Position numbers and translations under genes: made by a program. The notes beneath the pieces were generated by a model that was not told the origin of the DNA, searched no databases, and saw only the letters and a program-made list of their open reading frames with translations. This document shows, piece by piece, positions 57,940-64,000 of a DNA stretch of 64,000 nucleotides (positions within the stretch are counted from its first letter, which is position 1; the number at the start of each line of letters is the position of its first letter). Origin of the DNA: Actinomadura kijaniata NBRC 14229 (GTDB taxonomy: Bacteria; Actinomycetota; Actinomycetes; Streptosporangiales; Streptosporangiaceae); NCBI RefSeq assembly GCF_001552175.1, contig NZ_BCQR01000029.1, positions 23,021 through 87,020 of the forward strand. Reading direction: 5' to 3'.

Positions 57940-59427
57940 ATGGAAGAGCCCACCACCGGACCCCCGCCCGCCGAGCTGCGCCGCTCGCTGGGCGTCGTCG
58001 ACGGCGTCGTCATCGCCGCCTCCAACACCGCCGCCACCACCACCATCGGCGTCGGCCTCGGCCTGCTGGCCGCCTACGTCGGACGGCAGACGCCCGTGCT
58101 GCTGGTGCTGGCGTTCCTGCCGATCCTCGGCATCGCCGGGGCCTACGCCCGCCTCAACCGCTCCGAACCCAACTGCGGCAACGGCTACGCGTGGGTCGGC
58201 CGCACCCTGGGCCCGTGGCTCGGCCTGCTGGCGGGCTGGATCCCGCTGGCCGGCTCGGTCATCTTCCTCGCCTACACCACCTCCCTCACCGGCTCGGTGC
58301 TGATGCAGACCGCCGGAAAACTGGGCGTGACGTCCCCGCTCGGCTGGGACCTCGACCCCAACTCCACCGGGCAGAGCACGGCGATCGGCCTGGTGGTGCT
58401 GGCGGCGGTGACCTGGACGGCGGTCACCGGCATCACCAAGGCCGCCCGCTTCCAGGCCGGGCTGCTGGTCTTCGAGTACGTGGTGCTGCTGCTGTTCTGC
58501 GGCTGGGGCCTGGCGGTCGGGGACCAGCCGTTCTCGTGGGAGTGGCTGAACCCGTTCGCCGTCGGCTCGCTGTCGGGACTGGCCCAGGGGCTGGTGCTGG
58601 CGGTGTTCTGCTACTGGGGATGGGACGCCGCCTTCAGCGTCACCGAGGAGACGCGCGGCCCCGGCGACGCGGCGCGCGGCGGCTTCATCGCGCTGTGGAC
58701 CGTGCTCGGGCTGTTCCTGCTGGGGGCGTTCGCGTTCCAGCGGGTCATGCCCGCCGAGGAGATGGCCGCCAACGGGGCCCAGGGCCTGGCCCACTACTCC
58801 GCCAAACTCGCCGGCGAGCCCCTGGCCACCCTCCCGCTGGTCGCGCTGCTGTTCTCGGTGCTGGCCTCCCTCCAGGCCGGGGTGATCCCCACCGCCCGCA
58901 TCGCCCTGGCCATGAGCCGCGACCGCACCCTCGGCCCGGTCTGGTCGAAGGTCAGCGTCCGCTACGGCACCCCGGCCGCCGGCACCGTCCTGGTCTCCCT
59001 GGTCGCCGCCGCCATCGCCCTGCTGACCCTGGCGATCCCCAAGCTCAACGAGGCCATCCTCGCCCTGGTCAACGCGATCGGCATGCTGGTCGCCCTCTAC
59101 TACGGCCTGACCGCCCTCACCTGCGCCGTGCGGTTCCGCGACCAGGTGCGCGCCGGACCCGGTCCCGCCCTGCGCGCGGTGGCCGTGCCCGCCGCGTCCG
59201 GGCTGGCGCTGCTCACCCTGGGCGGCTACCTGGTCCACCACTACGCGACCATGAGCGACGGCTTCGCGGTCAGCGCCGCCAACGGCTGGTTCAACCTGGC
59301 CTGCCCCGGCGCGGTCCTGGTCCTCGGCCTGCTGGTCGGCGCGGTGGCCAGATGGCGCCGCCGCTCTCCCTACTTCGACCGCCCGCGCGGCAGAGTGTTC
59401 CCACGACGAAAGGAAGTCTCCGCATGA
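57940..59427 (+). CDS. APC-family permease
   Basis: A 495-residue transporter with about twelve transmembrane segments. Family features are GVVIAASNTAATTTIGVGLG (helix 1), FCYWGWDAAFSVTEETRGPG with the charged loop after helix 6, and ALAMSRDRTLGPVWSKV before helix 9. ATG at 57940 has GGAG ten bases upstream; a longer frame begins at 57847. Its stop overlaps the start of the amidohydrolase by four bases, so the two are coupled and probably handle the same substrate. Confidence 0.9.
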   Translation: MEEPTTGPPPAELRRSLGVVDGVVIAASNTAATTTIGVGLGLLAAYVGRQTPVLLVLAFLPILGIAGAYARLNRSEPNCGNGYAWVGRTLGPWLGLLAGWIPLAGSVIFLAYTTSLTGSVLMQTAGKLGVTSPLGWDLDPNSTGQSTAIGLVVLAAVTWTAVTGITKAARFQAGLLVFEYVVLLLFCGWGLAVGDQPFSWEWLNPFAVGSLSGLAQGLVLAVFCYWGWDAAFSVTEETRGPGDAARGGFIALWTVLGLFLLGAFAFQRVMPAEEMAANGAQGLAHYSAKLAGEPLATLPLVALLFSVLASLQAGVIPTARIALAMSRDRTLGPVWSKVSVRYGTPAAGTVLVSLVAAAIALLTLAIPKLNEAILALVNAIGMLVALYYGLTALTCAVRFRDQVRAGPGPALRAVAVPAASGLALLTLGGYLVHHYATMSDGFAVSAANGWFNLACPGAVLVLGLLVGAVARWRRRSPYFDRPRGRVFPRRKEVSA

Positions 59428-61064
59428 CCGACGCCGACCTGCTGTTCACGGGCGGCCCGATCCTCACCATGGACGCGGCCCGCACCTGGGCCAGCGCCCT
59501 GGCGGTCCGCGACGGGAGGATCGTCGCGGTGGGCCACCGGGAGGTCCACGACCTGCGCGGCCCGCGCACCGAGGTGGTGGACCTGCGCGGACGCCTGCTG
59601 CTGCCCGGCTTCCAGGACGCCCACATCCACGCCGTCATGGGCGGGGTGGAGCTCGGCCAGTGCGACCTGACCGGCACCACCGACCCCCGCGAGTACCTCC
59701 GCCGCGTCGCCGCCCACGCCGCCGCCCACCCCGACCGGGAGTGGATCGTCGGGGGCGGCTGGTCCATGGAGAGCTTCGACGGCGGCGTCCCCACCCGCGC
59801 CCTGCTCGACGAGATCGTCCCGGACCGCCCGGTCTACCTGGTCAACCGCGACCACCACGGCGCGTGGGCCAACACCCGCGCCCTGGAGATCGCCGGGATC
59901 ACCGCCGCGACCCCCGACCCCGACGACGGCCGCGTCGAACGCGACGCCGACGGCGTTCCCGGCGGCGCCCTCCAGGAGGGGGCGATGGCGCTGGTCGCCG
60001 CGCACCTTCCCCCCACCACCGCCGAGGAGAAGCTGGCGGGCCTGCTGCGCGCCCAGGACCTGCTGCACAGCCTGGGCATCACGGCCTGGCAGGACGCGAT
60101 GCTCGCCGGGACCGACGGCTACCCCGACCCCTCCGACGCCTACCTGACCGCCGCCCGCGACGGCCTGCTCACCGCCACCGTCATCGGCGCGCTCTGGTGG
60201 TCCCGCGGCCGGGGCACCGAACAGATCGACGACCTCCTGGACCGCCGCGAACACCTCACCACCGGCCGCCTCCGCTGCTCCACCGTCAAGATCATGCAGG
60301 ACGGCGTGGCGGAGAACTTCACCGCCGCCATGACCAGCCCCTACCTGGACGCCTGCGGCTGTGCCACCGCCAACAGCGGCATCAGCTTCGTCGACCCCGA
60401 GGCGCTCAAGGGCTACGTCACGGCCCTGGACGCGCTCGACTTCCAGGTCCACTTCCACGCGCTGGGCGACCGCGCCGTCCGCGAGGCGCTGAACGCCGTG
60501 CAGGCCGCCCGCGCCGCCAACGGCTGGCGCGACACCCGCCCCCACCTGGCCCACCTCCAGGTGGTGCACCCCGACGACGTCCCCCGCTTCCGCGCGCTGG
60601 GGGCGACCGCCAACATCCAGCCGCTGTGGGCCGCCCACGAGCCGCAGATGGACGAGCTCACGATCCCGTTCCTGGGCCCGGAACGCGCCGCGTGGCAGTA
60701 CCCGTTCGGCGACCTGCTGCGTTCCGGGGCGGTCCTGGCCGCCGGAAGCGACTGGCCGGTGAGCAGCCCCGATCCTCTTGAGGGAATCCACGTGGCGGTC
60801 AACCGCGTGGCCCCGGGAACGGACGAGAAGCCGTTCCTCCCCGACCAGGCCCTGGACCTGACAACGGCCCTGGCGGCCTACACGGCGGGAAGCGCCTACG
60901 TGAACCACCTGGACGACACCGGAACCCTGACCCCCGGCAACAAGGCCGACCTGGTCGTCCTGGACCGCAACCCCTACGAGAACCCGCCCGAGGCGATATC
61001 CGAAACCCGAGTGGCCATGACCTACACCTCCGGAACCCGGGTCTACGCCTCTCCCGACGCCTGA
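59424..61064 (+). CDS. YtcJ-like amidohydrolase
   Basis: A 546-residue metal-dependent hydrolase. GFQDAHIHAVMGG has the HxH metal ligands; the lysine in TVKIMQDG is the likely bridging residue; VHFHALGD, HLAHLQV and AGSDWPVSSPD supply the remaining His and Asp ligands. YtcJ/NfdA-type enzymes hydrolyse N-formylated or N-acylated compounds. The ATG overlaps the permease stop by four bases. Start, stop and length fit the family. Controlled probably by the divergent TetR-type regulator. Confidence 0.92.
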   Translation: MTDADLLFTGGPILTMDAARTWASALAVRDGRIVAVGHREVHDLRGPRTEVVDLRGRLLLPGFQDAHIHAVMGGVELGQCDLTGTTDPREYLRRVAAHAAAHPDREWIVGGGWSMESFDGGVPTRALLDEIVPDRPVYLVNRDHHGAWANTRALEIAGITAATPDPDDGRVERDADGVPGGALQEGAMALVAAHLPPTTAEEKLAGLLRAQDLLHSLGITAWQDAMLAGTDGYPDPSDAYLTAARDGLLTATVIGALWWSRGRGTEQIDDLLDRREHLTTGRLRCSTVKIMQDGVAENFTAAMTSPYLDACGCATANSGISFVDPEALKGYVTALDALDFQVHFHALGDRAVREALNAVQAARAANGWRDTRPHLAHLQVVHPDDVPRFRALGATANIQPLWAAHEPQMDELTIPFLGPERAAWQYPFGDLLRSGAVLAAGSDWPVSSPDPLEGIHVAVNRVAPGTDEKPFLPDQALDLTTALAAYTAGSAYVNHLDDTGTLTPGNKADLVVLDRNPYENPPEAISETRVAMTYTSGTRVYASPDA

Positions 61065-61088
61065 CCGGCAACCCGGGCGTTCTTCGGG

Positions 61089-62039
61089 TCAGAGCAGGGT
61101 CATCAGGCGGGCCTTGTGGTCTGACGGGGAGCCCCAGGCCGAGTACAGGGCCCTGGCCTTTCGGATCCACAGGCTCGGGTCGTACTCGGCCGTGTAGGCG
61201 ATCGCGCCGTGGACCTGGAGGGCGATCCTCGCCGCCGTGTAGGACGCTTCGGAGGCCGCCGCCTTCGCGGCCGACACGTCGCGGGGGAAGTCGTCGGTGC
61301 CGTAGGAAAGGGCCGCGGCGTGGACCAGGGGGCGGGCGAACTCCAGTTCCACCAAAGCGTTGGCCAGGTGGTGCTTGACCGCCTGGAACTCGCCGATCGG
61401 GCGGCCGAACTGGTGGCGGGTCTTCGCGTAGTCCACCGACACCTCCAGGAGGCGGCGGCCCACGCCCATCTGCTGGGCGGCGCAGGCCAGGGTGCCCAGG
61501 TCGAGGGCGCTCTCGGTGGCCTTTCCCAGGGAACGCGCGGCGGTCACCCCGAACAGGCGGCGGGCCGGGTCCAGGGAGGGACGGGCCTCTCCGGCGGGCT
61601 CGGCCTGGTGGAGCTCGCCGTTCTCGACGGTCAGGACCAGGTCGGCCGCGTCGGCGTCCAGCGCGTACGGGCGCGCGACCGTGGCCATGGCCTCGCCCGC
61701 GGCCATGCGGGGGAGCCAGGTGGCCGCCGCGTCCCCGCCCACCGACGCCAGCAGGGCGGCCGCCGCGACGGTCTCGGCCACGGGGCCCGGTACCGCGTGG
61801 CGGCCCAGCTCGTGCACGGCCGTCACCAGTTCGACGGGGAGGACGCCCGCGCCGTCGTGCTCCTCGGGGACGGCCAGGGCGAACACCCCCGCTTCCGCCA
61901 GGGAACGCCAGACGCGGCGGCCCGGCCCGTGGTCCCCCGCCGACCAGGCGCGGATCGCGGTGGGCGTGTCGGATCGGTCCAGCAGTTTGTGCAGGCTCTC
62001 GGCGAACAGCAGGTGCTCGCCGTCCAGGACGAACTTCAC
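61089..62039 (-). CDS. Acyl-CoA dehydrogenase, smaller subunit of a pair
   Basis: A 316-residue acyl-CoA dehydrogenase-like protein. GVFALAVPEEHDGAG and TRHQFGRPIGEFQAVKHHLA are family motifs; ALQVHGAIAYTAEYD is the C-terminal FAD-binding region. In actinomycetes such short forms usually pair with a longer partner to form an alpha2-beta2 heterotetramer (as ChsE1-ChsE2 in steroid degradation). The GTG start overlaps the stop of the partner gene by four bases, which supports equal production. Confidence 0.92.
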   Translation of the reverse strand: MKFVLDGEHLLFAESLHKLLDRSDTPTAIRAWSAGDHGPGRRVWRSLAEAGVFALAVPEEHDGAGVLPVELVTAVHELGRHAVPGPVAETVAAAALLASVGGDAAATWLPRMAAGEAMATVARPYALDADAADLVLTVENGELHQAEPAGEARPSLDPARRLFGVTAARSLGKATESALDLGTLACAAQQMGVGRRLLEVSVDYAKTRHQFGRPIGEFQAVKHHLANALVELEFARPLVHAAALSYGTDDFPRDVSAAKAAASEASYTAARIALQVHGAIAYTAEYDPSLWIRKARALYSAWGSPSDHKARLMTLL

Positions 62040-63166
62040 CGCGACCCCCTCGGCAGGCCGAGCACGCGCTCGGCGATCACGTTGCGCTGGATCTCGTTGG
62101 TGCCCGCGTAGATCGGCCCGGCCAGGGAGAACACATAGCCCTCCAGCCACTCGGACTCCAGCTCGCCGTCCGCGCCGAGCAGGTCCAGGGCCGTCTCGTG
62201 CAGGGCGATGTCGAACTCCGACCAGAACACCTTGTTCACGCTCGACTCCGCGCCGACGTCGTCGGTACGGGAGACCGTCTCGAAGCCCTTGAGCCGGTAG
62301 GCGCGGGCCCTGATCCACGCGTCGGCCACGCGGTCGCGCAGCGCGGTGTCGGACGGGTCGGCCCGCTCGCGCCACAGGTCGAGGAGGCGGCCCGCGGCCG
62401 CGGTGTACCGGCCGGGGGAGCGCAGCGTCAGCCCGCGTTCGTTCCCGGCGGTGCTCATCGCCACCCGCCAGCCGTCGTCCGGCGCGCCGATCACGTCGGC
62501 GTCGGGGACGAACACGTCGTCCAGGAACAGCTCCGCGAACGCCGGCCTGCCGTCCAGCCGCCCGATCGGGCGGACCGTCACACCGTCGGCGTCCAGCGGG
62601 AACATCAGGTACGTCAGCCCCCGGTGCCGCCGGGACTCGGGGTCGGAGCGGAACAGCCCGAAGCCCCGGTCGGCGAACGCCGCCCGCGAGCTCCACGTCT
62701 TCTGCCCGTTCAGCCGCCAGCCGCCCTCCACGCGGGTCGCCGTCGCCCGCAGCGCCGCCAGGTCGCTGCCCGCGCCCGGCTCCGACCACGCCTGCGCCCA
62801 GATGACCTCCCCGGACGCCATCGGCGGCAGGACCCGGGCGAGCTGCTCGGGGGTGCCGTGCTCGAAGAGGGTGGGGGCGAGCAGGTTGATGCCGTTCTGG
62901 CTGACCCGGCCGGGGGCGCCCGCCGCGTAGTACTCCTCCTCGAAGATCAGCCATTCGAGGGGGGAGGCGTCCCGGCCGCCGTACCCGGCGGGCCAGGACA
63001 CGACCGACAGACGGGCCGCGCCGAGGGCGCGCTCCCACTCGCGGTGCGCGGCGAAGCCCTCCTCGGTCTCCAGCGACGGCAGCGGCCCGGGCGGAACGTG
63101 CGCCCGCAGCCAGTCGCGCACCTCGGCGCGGAACGCGTCGTGCCCGGGGGAGAAGTCAAGATCCAT
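62036..63166 (-). CDS. Acyl-CoA dehydrogenase, larger subunit of a pair
   Basis: A 376-residue acyl-CoA dehydrogenase. WPAGYGGRDASPLEW, WAQAWSEPGAGSDLAAL (the FAD/substrate loop) and the C-terminal YAGTNEIQRNVIAERVLGLP are the classical motifs. It is the upstream member of the pair with the 316-residue gene. Its ATG lies 11 bases inside the remnant of an enoyl-CoA hydratase. A clear operator-like repeat stands upstream at 63344-63361. It would introduce the double bond in beta-oxidation of an acyl-CoA of unknown side-chain type. Confidence 0.93.
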   Translation of the reverse strand: MDLDFSPGHDAFRAEVRDWLRAHVPPGPLPSLETEEGFAAHREWERALGAARLSVVSWPAGYGGRDASPLEWLIFEEEYYAAGAPGRVSQNGINLLAPTLFEHGTPEQLARVLPPMASGEVIWAQAWSEPGAGSDLAALRATATRVEGGWRLNGQKTWSSRAAFADRGFGLFRSDPESRRHRGLTYLMFPLDADGVTVRPIGRLDGRPAFAELFLDDVFVPDADVIGAPDDGWRVAMSTAGNERGLTLRSPGRYTAAAGRLLDLWRERADPSDTALRDRVADAWIRARAYRLKGFETVSRTDDVGAESSVNKVFWSEFDIALHETALDLLGADGELESEWLEGYVFSLAGPIYAGTNEIQRNVIAERVLGLPRGSR

Positions 63167-63326
63167 CGGCGGCCGCCTTCATCGGTCGGGGGTCGCGTCC
63201 GGCCAGGGGGCCTGCGGCCCGGCGGAACGCCCCGCCCAGCGCGCACGTCATGGCGGAGTTCCGCGCGGTGCGGTGCTCGGGCCGGTTCACCGTGACGGGA
63301 CCGCACCGCTCGTGACGGACGACCAT
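63156..63326 (-). pseudogene. N-terminal remnant of an enoyl-CoA hydratase
   Basis: A 56-residue frame beginning MVVRHERCGPVTVNRPE, then RNSAMTCALGGAFRRA. This is the beginning of a crotonase-family enoyl-CoA hydratase (normally about 250 residues), with the first strands telescoped (VTV runs straight into NRPE) and everything after the first helix missing. The remaining tail (GRDPRPMKAAADG) reads to a stop just after the start of the acyl-CoA dehydrogenase gene. It may still act as a translated leader for that gene. Confidence 0.6.
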
Positions 63327-63343
63327 GCGCACCCCACTTCGTT

Positions 63344-63361
63344 CTAACAACTGTTTGGTAG
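63344..63361. promoter_or_regulatory. Operator-like palindrome upstream of the acyl-CoA dehydrogenase genes
   Basis: CTAACAA-CTGT-TTGGTAG is an 18-base palindrome with one mismatch, AT-rich in a GC-rich setting. TetR-type regulators of acyl-CoA genes in actinomycetes bind sites of this CAA-N4-TTG type. No such regulator gene is adjacent in the window. The following stretch, to 63672, holds no supported gene. Confidence 0.55.
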
Positions 63362-63672
63362 ATTAAAGCACGCGCCGGGCTGGACGCGCCGTTCTCCCGC
63401 CGGGTCCTGGAAGGGGGATGAAGGCGCCTGGTCGTCACCGTCCGCGACCTGATGTCGATCGGTGACGGTGGCGCGACCGGCTGGGGAGCCGGGTGGGCCG
63501 TTCCCGCCGGGGATGTTATTTCTCCTGGTGAACGGGGAAAAGCGAAGGTATGTCCGCCGCTGCGGGAAGCGGTTCGGCAACGGTAAGGAGTGGGTCAAGC
63601 CGCTCGCGCGCCCGCCGCCGGATGCTCACGATGGGTGACGGACTCCCCGGTGGGTTTCTGAGAGGACGCGGC

Positions 63673-64000
63673 GTGCCCAAGACCTGGATGATCGCGGAAT
63701 ACCTACGTCCCGTCGCGCAGTGGCGGATCGACCGTGCCGAGCCGCGCGACGAGGGCCGCAACGCCCGCGCCGCGATCGGCCTGCTCGACGCGGCCGCCTA
63801 CCTGGCCGCCCTCGACGACGGGGACCCGGCCGTCGCGCGGCTCGCCGTCGCCGGATGCTTCACCGTCGACGGGTTCGACCCCGGACCCGAGGGCGAGGCC
63901 ATCGTCCGCGACTGGCACTACGAGAGCGTCGCGGGCGGCCCCGCCGACCTCCTGGCCGCCCTCGCCGACGCCGCCGAGCGCGCCCGCGCGTCCGGCGCCG
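63673..64000 (+). CDS. Conserved hypothetical protein, cut by the right edge
   Basis: Begins at GTG 63673 (PKTWMIAEYLRPVAQWRIDR) with GAGAGGA seven bases upstream and stays open to the edge, giving 109 residues here. It is helical and acidic in the middle (LLDAAAYLAALDDGDPAVAR) with no recognised motif and no signal peptide. Codon use matches coding DNA: nearly all third positions are G or C. The family is not recognised. Confidence 0.75.
   Translation, partial: MPKTWMIAEYLRPVAQWRIDRAEPRDEGRNARAAIGLLDAAAYLAALDDGDPAVARLAVAGCFTVDGFDPGPEGEAIVRDWHYESVAGGPADLLAALADAAERARASGA

Noticed and set aside
63344..63598. Minus-strand frame in the right-hand gap
   Set aside because: It runs through the operator-like palindrome and has no domain or ribosome site.
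63528..63638. Short plus-strand frame (36 residues, VNGEKRRYVRRCGKRFG...)
   Set aside because: Basic, no ribosome site, no recognised motif; the surrounding interval looks non-coding.

Overview
The window is very GC-rich, single-chromosome-like DNA with strong G/C third-position codon bias, GTG and TTG starts and little spacing between genes. The gene set points to a filamentous actinomycete: nrdR-nrdJ, a HrdB-type principal sigma factor next to a ParE-type topoisomerase subunit, DUF7455, MocR/PdxR, tandem TerD, paired acyl-CoA dehydrogenases. A Thermomonosporaceae member such as Actinomadura fits well, but that is inference. No tRNA, rRNA, CRISPR array, transposase, prophage or biosynthetic megasynthase was seen.

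Layout. 0.2-4.4 kb: LysM protein, nrdR and class II ribonucleotide reductase nrdJ, ended by a strong hairpin. 4.4-19.1 kb: small enzymes and regulators (HxlR/nitroreductase, GNAT, OsmC, MocR, pirin, Gfo/Idh oxidoreductase with divergent TetR, a domain-swapped lipoate ligase, tandem TerD, IYD-like nitroreductase), then a minus-strand group with an HhH endonuclease, rnhB, a haloalkane dehalogenase and a CDF metal exporter. 19.2-25.4 kb: a membrane-anchored tandem AAA+ ATPase, an HTH_42 protein, a histidine phosphatase, and pxpA with a DUF1445 hydro-lyase. 25.4-30.6 kb: an unusual minus-strand run of two paralogous TY-Chap/SseB proteins, a small partner and a DUF1841-like protein. 31.1-32.5 kb: a Tat-type molybdopterin oxidoreductase with a membrane cytochrome b.

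32.5-42.6 kb is the core housekeeping block: a remnant of a DNA repair gene, a PAS-PAS-GAF-SpoIIE phosphatase, hrdB, yaaA, DUF7455, an ABC exporter whose permease is frameshifted, and parE. 42.7-53.4 kb holds an SMI1-like protein, an LRR-like protein, a GlcD-type FAD oxidase, an APC permease, two secreted hydrolases in divergent orientation and a NarL-type two-component pair. 53.5-63.3 kb looks catabolic: esterase, SDR and LLM flavin oxidoreductase behind a PadR regulator; TetR, APC permease and YtcJ-like amidohydrolase; and two acyl-CoA dehydrogenases preceded by a decayed enoyl-CoA hydratase. The last gene runs off the right edge.

Several regulator genes sit beside inverted repeats that are likely their own operators (HxlR, MocR, TetR, PadR, an acyl-CoA operator, an NrdR box). 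The most unusual items are the TY-Chap/SseB locus, the frameshifted permease, two gene remnants (HhH-GPD repair protein, enoyl-CoA hydratase), the domain-swapped lipoate ligase, the membrane tandem AAA+ protein, and a patch of foreign-looking codon use inside the TOPRIM domain of parE.
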